A stretch of DNA of 51,121 nt from Methanoregula sp. (lineage in GTDB: Archaea > Halobacteriota > Methanomicrobia > Methanomicrobiales > Methanospirillaceae): contig JAUSBW010000141.1 of the NCBI GenBank assembly GCA_030651815.1, positions 1-51,121 of the forward strand, read 5' to 3'. This document shows, piece after piece, positions 10,184-19,034 of this stretch. The position numbers and the translations under genes are program-made. Within the stretch, counting starts at the first letter, position 1; every line of letters starts with the position of its first letter. The notes below the pieces were generated by a model. That model saw nothing but the letters and a program-made list of their open reading frames with translations, was not told where the DNA came from and searched no databases.

Positions 10184-10933
10184 ATGGACGAAAAAACAAG
10201 TGTCCTGATTGTAGACGATGATGAAAGCCTGTGCAGAACCTTGAGTCTTGTCCTGAAACGAAAAGGATATGATGTTACCGTTGCCAATTCCGGCCTGTCA
10301 GCGATCGAGATGGTCCGCAATCACCCGTTCGACCTGATATTCATGGACATCAGGATGCCGGGTATGGACGGTGTTGAGACCTTAGAGCGGATCAGGAAAA
10401 TCAGGCCCGATGCAGTTGTCATGATGATGACTGCCTATGCACTCGAGGACCTGATAGAAAAGGCGCTGTATCTGGGCGCACAGGGTATCTTGTACAAACC
10501 CATAGACCTTGAAAAAGTGATCACTACTATCGAGGACGTTACCCGGAAACAACCGGGATTGACCATCCTGGTGGTTGATGATGATGAGGCAACCGCGATC
10601 ACGCTGAAAAATATACTGACGAGACATGGCCACAATGTCGATGCGGTCTTTTCCGGGAAAGATGCCATCCGGATGGCACAGGACCGCTCTCATGAAATTG
10701 CATTGATTGACATGAAACTGCCAGACATCGATGGTTTGCAGGTATTCCTGGCAATGAAAAAAAATGATCCCGATATTACCGTTATCATGATAACCGGATA
10801 CCGACAGGAGATGGCCCCCCTGATTGAAACAGCACTGAAAGAAGCCGCATATACGGTACTGTATAAACCCCTTGATATGAGATCGCTCCTGACCGTCGTG
10901 AAGGAAATTTCGAAAAAGAAAAGGCTGAAATGA
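10184..10933 (+). CDS. Double-receiver (REC-REC) response regulator
   Basis: Two CheY-like receiver domains fill this 249-residue protein (about 5-120 and 126-245). The first has DDDE, phosphoacceptor Asp55 in LIFMDIRMPGMDG and the lysine in LYKPID. The second has DDDE, Asp176 in ALIDMKLPDIDG and LYKPLD. No output domain is present, so it probably passes phosphoryl groups or acts through protein contact. The ATG at 10184 has GAGGAGGGG about 7 bases upstream; an earlier in-frame codon would overlap the kinase. It lies between the 7441 kinase and the receiver-kinase at 10952, suggesting a three-gene relay. Confidence 0.88.
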   Translation: MDEKTSVLIVDDDESLCRTLSLVLKRKGYDVTVANSGLSAIEMVRNHPFDLIFMDIRMPGMDGVETLERIRKIRPDAVVMMMTAYALEDLIEKALYLGAQGILYKPIDLEKVITTIEDVTRKQPGLTILVVDDDEATAITLKNILTRHGHNVDAVFSGKDAIRMAQDRSHEIALIDMKLPDIDGLQVFLAMKKNDPDITVIMITGYRQEMAPLIETALKEAAYTVLYKPLDMRSLLTVVKEISKKKRLK

Positions 10934-10951
10934 ACTATTGCAGGAAGCTGG

Positions 10952-12469
10952 ATGGACTCAAAAGAAGCGATCCTTGTTATTGATGACGATGAAGGTACCA
11001 GAAAGACGCTGGCACTTATACTTAAAAAGAAAGGATTCGAGGTAATCACTGCAGGAACCGGACATGAGGGACTTGAAAAAGCAGAAGGCAGAATGATTGC
11101 CGTTGTCCTTCTCGATATCAACCTGCCGGATATCGAAGGAATCCGGTTAATTACCCCTATAAAACAGATCCATCCCAAAACGGCAGTGATTATGATCACC
11201 GGCAATGCCACCATGGAAAATGCCGTGCGTGCCCTGAACGAAGGCGCTGCAGGGTATATCACAAAACCCCTCAATATCGATGACGTCATTGCAAAGATCC
11301 AGAATGTACTTGAACGGCAGCATCTGATCGATGCGAAGCAGCGGGCTGAGGAAGCCCTTCATGCATCAGAAAAAAAATACCGGAACCTTGTTGAAAATAT
11401 CAACGAAATAATCTATTCACTGGATGACTGCGGGACGATCATGTACATCAGCCCGGCAGTCGAAAAAATATCCGGTTTCCCGCCATCCGAAGTGATGGGA
11501 AAAAATTTTACGGTCTTTATTATCGAAGATTACCTTCCCGTGGTGATGCAGGCATTCGAAACGGTCCGCACGGGTAAAAACATATCATTCCAGTTCAGGG
11601 TTGTGACAAAATCCGGCGAACAGCGGTGGCTGAACAGTTCAAGTCAACCTATATTCGTAAATGGTAGTGTATCCGGTTCCCAGGGAGTCCTCACAGATAT
11701 CACCGAACTCAAGAAGGCGGAAGAACAGTTACTGCACTTAAACGAAGAACTGGAACAAAAGATCCAAGAACGCACCGCCGAACTCAAGGTGCTGAATATG
11801 AACCTTGAAAAGGAGATCGAGGAGCATAAACAAGCCCAAGTGCAGATACAAGCATCGCTTGACGAGAAAGTGATCCTGCTCCGGGAGATCCACCACCGGG
11901 TGAAAAACAACCTCCAGATCATCATCTCTCTCTTAAACCTCCAGTCCCGGTACATTGGGGACGAGAAGATCCGGCAGGCAATACGCGAGAGCCAGAACCG
12001 GGTCCGGGCAATGTCGCATGTCCATGAAAAACTGTACCAGTCACCAGACATCACAAAAATTGACCTTGACAATTATATCCGGTTTTTAGGAGACAACCTG
12101 TTCCAGTTCTACGGAATGAAAGGGACAGGGATTCTGCTCAACACCCGGATTCAGGACATCAATGTCGATATCAACACCGCGATTCCCGTCGGCCTTATCG
12201 TCAACGAACTTATCTCCAACTCCTTAAAGCATGCATTCCCTGACGGAAGGAAAGGTGAGATCTCTATTGCGATCCAACAGGAGAATGCCATGCTCACCAT
12301 CGAGTATAAGGATACCGGTGTCGGTATCCCTGAAGACTTCGACTGGCGCAATGTCGAATCACTGGGGCTTCGGCTCGTGATCCTGCTCGTGGAGCAGCTG
12401 GACGGGACTATTGAACTGGACCGGACGGCAGGGACAGCGTTTGCGATTGTCGTGAAGGAGAAGGAATGA
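10952..12469 (+). CDS. Receiver-PAS hybrid histidine kinase (HisKA_2 type)
   Basis: This 505-residue protein has a receiver domain (1-122, Asp55 in VVLLDINLPDIEG), one PAS domain (about 135-255, VENINEIIYSLDD to DITELKKAEE), a coiled coil and a HisKA_2 module ([11 protein letters not shown], probable His315) with an ATPase domain (ELISNSLKHAFPDG, DTGVGIPEDFDW). The C-terminus (AGTAFAIVVKEKE) is nearly identical to those of the 3164 and 34014 kinases. The start is preceded by AGGAAG. It follows the double-receiver gene by 18 bases and is probably the last gene of that operon. Confidence 0.88.
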   Translation: MDSKEAILVIDDDEGTRKTLALILKKKGFEVITAGTGHEGLEKAEGRMIAVVLLDINLPDIEGIRLITPIKQIHPKTAVIMITGNATMENAVRALNEGAAGYITKPLNIDDVIAKIQNVLERQHLIDAKQRAEEALHASEKKYRNLVENINEIIYSLDDCGTIMYISPAVEKISGFPPSEVMGKNFTVFIIEDYLPVVMQAFETVRTGKNISFQFRVVTKSGEQRWLNSSSQPIFVNGSVSGSQGVLTDITELKKAEEQLLHLNEELEQKIQERTAELKVLNMNLEKEIEEHKQAQVQIQASLDEKVILLREIHHRVKNNLQIIISLLNLQSRYIGDEKIRQAIRESQNRVRAMSHVHEKLYQSPDITKIDLDNYIRFLGDNLFQFYGMKGTGILLNTRIQDINVDINTAIPVGLIVNELISNSLKHAFPDGRKGEISIAIQQENAMLTIEYKDTGVGIPEDFDWRNVESLGLRLVILLVEQLDGTIELDRTAGTAFAIVVKEKE

Positions 12470-12563
12470 TTGGTACACTATCGTTGCTCTGTCTGAAAGA
12501 AAGGAGACCCGACCGTCCAGTCCGGCAGGAGACAACCCTTTGAAAGAATTAAAAACTGCGTAA

Positions 12564-12672
12564 GAGGTCGTTGCACAAATGCAAAAAATGTCTAAACAAG
12601 TCGCAAATTGAAGAGATTTTCCTGTCGAGTATATAAACAACCATCGTTTTTTTCGAACTGTGCAACAGCCTC
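12564..12672. mobile_element. MITE-like element 2 (109 bp) with 4-bp target duplication
   Basis: The left end is GAGGTCGTTGCACAAATGC and the right end is CGAACTGTGCAACAGCCTC. Read on the other strand it begins GAGGCTGTTGCACAGTTCG, identical to the left end of element 1 at 6299. The flanks are GTAA on both sides, a clean 4-bp duplication. The interior is AT-rich, non-coding and differs from element 1. The 12470-12783 gap otherwise holds only AT-rich sequence and the 3' flank of the HEPN gene. Confidence 0.75.
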
Positions 12673-12783
12673 GTAAGTCCTATCTTTTTTAACAGAGATT
12701 TATTATTCAGCCCGATGTTCACATTCTGAATAGTTTTTTTTCCCAATCGAATCTAAAAAAAGGGGTTCTTGTCAGGCAACTGC

Positions 12784-13170
12784 TCACTTGAGTTGCTTAC
12801 TCACCCATGCATAAACGCACTCAGCCATTGCAAGTGCTTCCCGGTACTCTTCTCCGGTTACAGGTTCATAAAGACCGGGATATCGTGTATGGACTGCATA
12901 TTCTGTCAGATCCACTGATGATTTCATATCTTCCGGCACAGGAATCCTGTTCTGTTCCAGTGTCTCTAACAAGTGTGCAATAATATGCGTGTGCGGACTT
13001 TCCAAATCATGGGCAATAAGCAAAGCTTTGAGAGATTTTTCCACAGCCTGCTGACAATCGAAGCACAGATCTTCGTAAAGAATTGTGTTGTGGATCTTTC
13101 CTGCACGTGCACGATTGAGATTACTCGTAGCACGGATAAGCCACTGTTTAACCAGCGCTCGGTTTTTCAT
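12784..13170 (-). CDS. HEPN-domain protein, probable toxin partner
   Basis: This is a 128-residue all-helical protein of the HEPN family (COG2250-like). Visible features are a basic N-terminal helix (KQWLIRATSNLNRAR), FDCQQAVEKSLKALL, which is the family's characteristic central helix, and TRYPGLY near the C-terminus. I do not see a clear canonical RX4-6H ribonuclease motif, so nuclease activity is uncertain. The gene overlaps the end of the nucleotidyltransferase gene by 23 bases on the same strand, the usual order for HEPN/MNT pairs. An earlier ATG at 13185 is also possible. Such pairs act as toxin-antitoxin modules in some organisms; here that role is inference. Confidence 0.8.
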   Translation of the reverse strand: MKNRALVKQWLIRATSNLNRARAGKIHNTILYEDLCFDCQQAVEKSLKALLIAHDLESPHTHIIAHLLETLEQNRIPVPEDMKSSVDLTEYAVHTRYPGLYEPVTGEEYREALAMAECVYAWVSKQLK

Positions 13171-13468
13171 AGATAATCTTTCCATATCGTGAAATTTCGC
13201 TGTAGATCAAATGCTTGTTGTCCTTGTACTTTCTTAACGTGTCCGGAGTATCGACAATAAGTTCGACTGGAACCCCAACTCCATACAGTGCACGGTAGAG
13301 GGTACGGGCGATTGTGCGCCGTCCGGATATTCCTTTTTTTAATACGCAGATATCGAAATCAGAGTCCTCACGTGCATCACCTCGTGCCCGTGAGCCAAAG
13401 AGGATGATAGTATCCGGGTCAAATGTTCGTACAATGATTTCGATGATTCGCAAAAGTATTGTATCCAT
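13148..13468 (-). CDS. Minimal nucleotidyltransferase (MNT) partner of HEPN
   Basis: This 106-residue protein has the nucleotidyltransferase signature ILFGSRARGDAREDSDFDI: the GS motif followed by the two metal-binding aspartates. VELIVDT further on is the place of the third acidic residue. The length is normal for stand-alone MNT proteins. In characterised pairs the MNT protein modifies the HEPN partner with AMP groups and so neutralises it. The downstream HEPN gene overlaps it, supporting co-expression. The start at 13468 has an AT-rich upstream region containing TATA-like sequence on the minus strand. Confidence 0.85.
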   Translation of the reverse strand: MDTILLRIIEIIVRTFDPDTIILFGSRARGDAREDSDFDICVLKKGISGRRTIARTLYRALYGVGVPVELIVDTPDTLRKYKDNKHLIYSEISRYGKIIYEKPSAG

Positions 13469-14101
13469 CGTATATTCTCTTAATCATGATTGGTGGATGG
13501 AATAATCAACTTTTGGCATATTTTCTCATGTAAGTCCGGGTTTTTTTCTTCCGGATCTTCATGAGCCCGTCAATAACCGTATTGCAATCCATTTTTTGAG
13601 CCATACGTTGCGCTTTTTGGTATAATCACCGCATCCATCAGTATAGTTCTTGATGAACCGTATCGAATCAGCAGGTACAGGATTTTTCACAAGTACTTAA
13701 AAATTCCGGAATCCTGATCTCATTTGCAGTCACCCCGGTAAACCACGGCACGGGTTTTTCTCACTTCGATTGTAATTGTGTCTGCGAGCTGAGATAAAAC
13801 AAACCCTTCTTTTTTCGGAACATGGGGAAATATTTATCTAGTTCAATACTGTTTAAAGGAATGTACTGGTTACGTTTGAACATCTATCATAATACCTGGT
13901 ACAAACCTGCACAGGCAGCGGGCTATAGGGAGCAAAAAAAAATTCCCCAATGCATCTTCGCAGACGTTTATGCAGTACACCGTATCTTTTCAAAAAGGGG
14001 CGGAAAAGAAGAGCAGGCAGGGAACACGAATGGGAACACGAATGGGAACATGAGCGGTATCGTAATGATACACGAAATGTTCCGGGTCTGATGAGTACAT
14101 T
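13469..14101. other. Intergenic stretch with short repeats, no convincing gene
   Basis: About 630 bases separate the MNT start from the next gene. On the minus strand a short frame ending near 13508 reads MAQKMDCNTVIDGLMKIR and could be the tail of a decayed gene. TTCCGGAA forms a small palindrome near 13700. GGGAACACGAAT is repeated in tandem, about 2.7 copies, at 14020-14055. AAATATTTAT near 13830 is TATA-like. An 89-codon frame at 13822-14091 has no recognisable features and I do not treat it as a gene. Confidence 0.4.
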
Positions 14102-14773
14102 ATGACAAGAAAACTGATGCTGATACCGATCGTTCACAGCGAGAAAGAGATGGGGTCATTAAAGAGCGATATCTCCGAGATGATCGACCGGAAATTCGGA
14201 AAAGAGAAACGGGACCAGCACCGTAAGGATGTAGCACTCTTCTGGGACAATCTCCGCATCATGATAAATGCCGTGCTCGCCAGCCTCGATGGCAATCTTA
14301 TCAGGATATACCAAGATGGCATCCCCATCGGGGGTGAGATTGGCGTAAAACTCGTTGCTATGGGCGCAAAGGACGGCGTTCCCAACCACCAGATCGTCCT
14401 CTCCATCATCGAGCATGGCGGGGTGCTGGAGAAGACAGAGAGTCCTGCTCTCTTAAAAGAAGAGTACGAGATCATAAAAGCGATCGTGAATGCAAAGACG
14501 GACCCGGAACGGGAAGCGTTGAGCGAGAAACACAAGCACCGTCTCTATGATCTGACCATCGAACGGGACAAGTACATCGCACAGCGTATCGAAGAATCCT
14601 TAAAGGACGGGCAGTACGGGCTGCTCTTTATAGGAGCAACGCACGATGTCGCACCGTACATCAATCCGGATATCGACCTGTTCATCTGTAACTTTGTTCT
14701 GGATGATATCCTTGCATGGCTGAAAAGAGGTAGTGCAGACCGGGTTGTTGCGCAGGTTGAAAAAGTCCCGTGA
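14102..14773 (+). CDS. Conserved-looking protein of unknown function
   Basis: I do not recognise this 223-residue soluble protein. It is rich in charged residues. Its N-terminus (KLMLIPIVHSEKEMGSL) and C-terminal LLFIGATHDVAPYI with DIDLFICNF look like core strands of an alpha/beta fold. The middle is helical (DNLRIMINAVLASLDG; KTDPEREALSEKHKHRLYDL). No catalytic motif is clear. It lies 12 bases before the receiver-PAS kinase at 14786 and is probably the first gene of an operon (14102-21102) ending at the CDC48-like ATPase. A role in signalling or gas vesicle control is only suggested by position. Confidence 0.7.
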   Translation: MTRKLMLIPIVHSEKEMGSLKSDISEMIDRKFGKEKRDQHRKDVALFWDNLRIMINAVLASLDGNLIRIYQDGIPIGGEIGVKLVAMGAKDGVPNHQIVLSIIEHGGVLEKTESPALLKEEYEIIKAIVNAKTDPEREALSEKHKHRLYDLTIERDKYIAQRIEESLKDGQYGLLFIGATHDVAPYINPDIDLFICNFVLDDILAWLKRGSADRVVAQVEKVP

Positions 14774-14785
14774 AATGGAATCCCT

Positions 14786-17707
14786 ATGTCATGGTTGCAA
14801 CGGATAATCGATCACGATCCAGATGACGCAATTACTGTTCCGGAGGATCCGGAAATGATAAAACAAGCCGACCCCAACATGCAATTCCCCCCCTCTTTTG
14901 AAGTATCGGCTTTTCTGGCATCACCCCCGGAGGCCGATGCAGTTCCCTGTTCTGATAAACATGCCAGTTGTGATAAATCGATTCTTATCGTTGAAGATGA
15001 AGCGGTTGTAGCCAATGATATCAGGGAGACCTTAAAAAGCCTGGGATACGATGTTGCGGGTATTGCGAAATCCGGAGAGGACGCGCTGGAAAAGGTTAAA
15101 GAACTCAGGCCCGATCTTGTGCTCATGGATATCCACCTTGCCACCGCGATGGACGGGATCGAGGCTGCAGGAAAAATCCATATACTCTACGATATCCCGG
15201 TCATCTATCTCACCGCCTTTGCCGATAAGACGCTCATTGACCGGGCAAAAGTCACCGAGCCGTACGGGTATATCATCAAACCCTACGATGAGCGGGAACT
15301 CAAGTCCACAATCGAGATCGCATTCTATAAGCATAAGCATGATCTGCAGATCAGGGAAGCGAACGTAGAACTGGAACAGCGTGTTGCCGAACGGACGGTA
15401 GAACTGGAACAGATCAACCGGGCATTATCGGAAAGTGAGCGGCGGTACCGCAACTTGTTTGAAGGAGTTCCGATAGGTATCTACCGCACTACACCGTCAG
15501 GGCAGATCCTGGACATCAACCCGGCTCTTGTATCTCTGCTTGGTTATCCGAATCGTGAAATGCTGATGAAAGTTGACGTTTCTGATATCTACATGGACCC
15601 CGGGGATCGAAACCGGTGGCTGGATCTGATTGAGCGCGAAGGGATTGTGCGCGAGTTCGAAGTGCAGTTTCGCAAGTACGATGGAACGATTATCCGGGTA
15701 CAGGATACCGGAAAAGCGGTCTACGATGATAAAGGTCAGGTTGGGCATTATTACGGGAATGTTGAGGATATCACCGAGCGTTTGCGGGCGGAGGAGACGC
15801 TTCGGGAGACAAACGAGTATCTCCACAAGTTGATCGATTTTGCCAATGCCCCGATCATTGTCTGGGATCCGGACTTTCAGATTACCCGGTTCAACCATGC
15901 GTTCGAACGCCTTACCGGAAGGGCTGAGCAGGAAGTCATCGGACAACCGTTAGACATCCTGTTCCCGAAAAAAAGCAGGGACACTTCACTTGCCCTGATC
16001 AAAAAGACCCTTACCGGTGAACGGCTGGAGACAGTCGAAATCCCTATCCTTGCATCTGATGAAACCATCCATACTGTGTTGTGTAATACGGCAAATATCC
16101 TGACCGATGATGCTGAACTGATCTCCACTATTGCGCAGGGCATTGATATAACCGAACGCAAGCAGGTGGAGGGGGCGCTGCGGACGAGCGAGGAGAAATA
16201 CCGGCAGCTTGTCGATCTTGCACAGGAAGGGATCTGGGCGATCGATGCCGAGGGGAAGACAACATATGTCAACCCAAAGATGGCAGAGATGCTCGGGTAC
16301 ACGGTAGAGGAGATGCAGGGGGCACACCTCTTTTCTTTCATGGATGATGCAGGAAAAGCAATAGCTGCAGATAACATGGAGCGCCGCAGGCAGGGAATTA
16401 CGGAAGACCATGAGTTTGAGTTTATCACAAAAGGAGGAAACCGGATCTATGCAGTTCTTGCAACTGCGCCTATCACGGATGATAAGGGTGTACACACGGG
16501 CGCCCTTGCCGTAGTCTCTGACATTACCGGGCACAAAGCAGCAGACGCAGCGCTCTGGGCGAGCGAACAACGGTACCGGGACGTTGTCGAGGACCAGACC
16601 GAGTTCATCTGCCGGTTTTTACCGGATGGAAGACTCACGTTTATCAATGATGCATATTGCAATTATTTCACATTGAACCGGGAAGAATGCATCGGGAAAA
16701 CGCAACCGGTTCTTCTTCCGCCGTATGATGCGCAACAGATGAAAAACCATCTTGCAGCACTCACGCCGGAAAATCCGATTGCATTGATCTCACACAGGAT
16801 AGTGATGCCCTCCGGAGAAGTACGCTGGCACCGCTGGAGTGATCGTGCAATCTATGACAAGAAGGATGAAGTGATTGAATACCAGTCTGTCGGAAGGGAT
16901 ATCACAAGCCAGAAAGAAACAGAGACCCAACTGGAAAATTACAAAGAAACCCTTGAACAACGGGTACGTGACCGCACTTCTGAATTATCCAGAACAAACC
17001 TGAAACTGAAAAAAGAGATCGAAGACCGTAAAATAATCCAGAAAAAGTTAACGTTATCATCAAATGAAAAAGAACTCCTGCTCAGGGAGGTGCACCATCG
17101 GGTGAAGAACAACCTGCAACTGATCATCGGGCTCATCGATATGACAAAGACGAGGGCGCACGAACCGGCAGTCCTCTCCACCTTAACCGATATCATGGCA
17201 AAAGTGCAGACCATGGGGTCCATCCACACGCGATTATACGAGAGCAAACGGTTCGATAAGATCAATATGAAACGGCAGGTCCACGACATTGTCGAAATGA
17301 TATCAGGATTCCATGATCATGATCACCTTGATATCATGACAAACATCGACTGCGTGGAAATTTATCTTCCTGTGGATCAGGCAATTCCCAGTGCCCTTGC
17401 GTTAAACGAGATCATCTCCAACATCCACAAGCATGCATTCAAGGGGAGGAGGATCGGGCTTGTGGAGATCTCGCTATCCGTCAAAGGGGATCAGCTCCGG
17501 TTCGTCGTCCGGGATAACGGTGTCGGGCTGCCGACAGGGTTCGATATCGAGAAGAGCAACCGGCTCGGGCTCAAGCTGATGAGAACGCTCGTAGAGCAGC
17601 AGTTGCACGGCAGCGTGCAGATCACCAGTAAAGCAGGGACTGAAGTAGTGATAGAATTTCCAATAATCAAGGGAGAAACGGATTATGGCACGGGTACTGG
17701 TAGTTGA
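14786..17707 (+). CDS. Receiver-four-PAS hybrid histidine kinase
   Basis: This 973-residue protein begins with about 65 acidic, proline-rich residues, then a receiver (about 66-190, Asp115 in LVLMDI), a coiled coil, four PAS domains (about 222-340, 345-465, 470-590, 598-715), a second coiled coil and a HisKA_2/ATPase unit ([16 protein letters not shown], probable His771; DNGVGLPTGF). Its PAS 1 and PAS 4 closely match PAS 2 and PAS 3 of the kinase at 244 (LFEGVP, FEVQFRKYDGTI; VVEDQTEF, FLPDG). The C-terminus overlaps the receiver-PadR gene by 23 bases, so that protein is the obvious candidate phosphorylation target. Confidence 0.9.
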   Translation: MSWLQRIIDHDPDDAITVPEDPEMIKQADPNMQFPPSFEVSAFLASPPEADAVPCSDKHASCDKSILIVEDEAVVANDIRETLKSLGYDVAGIAKSGEDALEKVKELRPDLVLMDIHLATAMDGIEAAGKIHILYDIPVIYLTAFADKTLIDRAKVTEPYGYIIKPYDERELKSTIEIAFYKHKHDLQIREANVELEQRVAERTVELEQINRALSESERRYRNLFEGVPIGIYRTTPSGQILDINPALVSLLGYPNREMLMKVDVSDIYMDPGDRNRWLDLIEREGIVREFEVQFRKYDGTIIRVQDTGKAVYDDKGQVGHYYGNVEDITERLRAEETLRETNEYLHKLIDFANAPIIVWDPDFQITRFNHAFERLTGRAEQEVIGQPLDILFPKKSRDTSLALIKKTLTGERLETVEIPILASDETIHTVLCNTANILTDDAELISTIAQGIDITERKQVEGALRTSEEKYRQLVDLAQEGIWAIDAEGKTTYVNPKMAEMLGYTVEEMQGAHLFSFMDDAGKAIAADNMERRRQGITEDHEFEFITKGGNRIYAVLATAPITDDKGVHTGALAVVSDITGHKAADAALWASEQRYRDVVEDQTEFICRFLPDGRLTFINDAYCNYFTLNREECIGKTQPVLLPPYDAQQMKNHLAALTPENPIALISHRIVMPSGEVRWHRWSDRAIYDKKDEVIEYQSVGRDITSQKETETQLENYKETLEQRVRDRTSELSRTNLKLKKEIEDRKIIQKKLTLSSNEKELLLREVHHRVKNNLQLIIGLIDMTKTRAHEPAVLSTLTDIMAKVQTMGSIHTRLYESKRFDKINMKRQVHDIVEMISGFHDHDHLDIMTNIDCVEIYLPVDQAIPSALALNEIISNIHKHAFKGRRIGLVEISLSVKGDQLRFVVRDNGVGLPTGFDIEKSNRLGLKLMRTLVEQQLHGSVQITSKAGTEVVIEFPIIKGETDYGTGTGS

Positions 17708-19034
17708 CGACGAAGCGATCATCACGATGCAGATCGAGGAGAAGATTAGTTCCATGGGGCATAAGGTGGTCGGTATGGCATCATCAGGAGAGGATGCGAT
17801 CGCAAAGGCACGGGCAACAAAACCCGATATCGTGCTGATGGATATCGTCATGCCGGGAAAAACCAATGGTATCGCTGCGGCAAAGGTGATCCATAAAGAA
17901 CTGGGTATACCCGTCATCTTCATCACCTCCTATGCGGACGACAAGATCATAGAGGAGGTAAAACAGGTCAACCCGTACGGGTATATCGTCAAGCCATTCA
18001 ACGAACTGGAGCTCAAAGCCGCCGTCCAACTGGCGCTCTTCCGGAAGAAGAATGAAGGGAGTGAACCGGGAAAGCGGGGACACCAGAAGGGGCGGGGTGT
18101 GGATAAAGCGGGGGATGAGAGCGATGACATGACTGAACCGGAAGCCTCCATAGCACCGGAGAGCAAGACCGTTCTGTTAAACAACTTTTACCAGGGCCTG
18201 ATCCTCGTCCTGTATGCACCCCCGCAGACCAATGAGGCGATCTACAAGACGTCCATCGAGTATGGACTGACAAACAGTCACCATATCTTCTTTGCCTATC
18301 ACCAGTCCCGTATACCCAAGTACTTCAATAAGGAGATCCGGGATGGCGTGATCATACCGCACCGGTTGAAATGGGGGGAACTTGACACGGTCATCCCCGC
18401 TATCGAGAAACACCGGGCAGCATCGCGGGAAACCGGGAAAGCCCGGAGCTGGCAGATCCTCATGGACTTCTCAGACACCGGGGATCTTGCGCAGATCTGT
18501 GCCATCAAAGGACATATTCTTAAAATGGCACCGGAAGACTCTCCGGTATCAGGAATTATCGCATTGAACATCGAGCGGTTGAGTCGTGAGCAGATCGAGT
18601 CGGTATCCGCCGGTATCACCAAGGTGATTGTCTTGACAGGAGACGAAACCTCGGTCTCCATTGCGAATCATTCCTATCCTCTTGAATCCCTCTCCATTGT
18701 ACCACAGGCGATGGTCGATGAGATCGTGAGGAAATCCTTAGAACCGCTTATCCTCTCGATCTTAAACAGACCCTTGTCCGGTTATGACATAGTCCACGAG
18801 ATCCACAGCCGGCACAACGTGCTCATCCCGCAGTCCCGGATCTACACGATCCTGTACGAACTCGAAGGGCAGGGGATCCTTGAGGTGAAGACATCCGGCA
18901 AGTCAAAGCTGTATGTTCCGACAGAGCCGGGGAAAGTATATATCCGGCAGAAAGTGAACGAGTTCAAATTTACATTCCAGCATATCTTTGGAGGTGTGGC
19001 ACATGAAGGTGAAAGTATCCGCAGCGCGAAATAA
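17685..19034 (+). CDS. Receiver-PadR fusion, candidate response regulator of the gas vesicle cluster
   Basis: This 449-residue protein has three parts. Residues 1-122 are a receiver (Asp53 in IVLMDIVMPGKTNG, lysine in YIVKPF). After a charged linker, about 165-345 forms an alpha/beta domain (GLILVLYAPPQTNEAIYKTSIEYGL written in part) that resembles a MEDS or KaiC-like fold without a P-loop; this is a weak assignment. Residues about 350-440 are a PadR-type winged helix (LSGYDIVHEIHSRHN, SRIYTILYELEGQGIL). It should bind DNA in response to phosphorylation. It overlaps the upstream kinase and the downstream CDC48-like gene, and gvpA follows, so control of gas vesicle genes is a reasonable inference. 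Confidence 0.82.
   Translation: MARVLVVDDEAIITMQIEEKISSMGHKVVGMASSGEDAIAKARATKPDIVLMDIVMPGKTNGIAAAKVIHKELGIPVIFITSYADDKIIEEVKQVNPYGYIVKPFNELELKAAVQLALFRKKNEGSEPGKRGHQKGRGVDKAGDESDDMTEPEASIAPESKTVLLNNFYQGLILVLYAPPQTNEAIYKTSIEYGLTNSHHIFFAYHQSRIPKYFNKEIRDGVIIPHRLKWGELDTVIPAIEKHRAASRETGKARSWQILMDFSDTGDLAQICAIKGHILKMAPEDSPVSGIIALNIERLSREQIESVSAGITKVIVLTGDETSVSIANHSYPLESLSIVPQAMVDEIVRKSLEPLILSILNRPLSGYDIVHEIHSRHNVLIPQSRIYTILYELEGQGILEVKTSGKSKLYVPTEPGKVYIRQKVNEFKFTFQHIFGGVAHEGESIRSAK

Noticed and set aside
13822-14091. 89-codon plus-strand frame
   Set aside because: It overlaps a TATA-like region and a 12-bp tandem repeat and has no conserved features.
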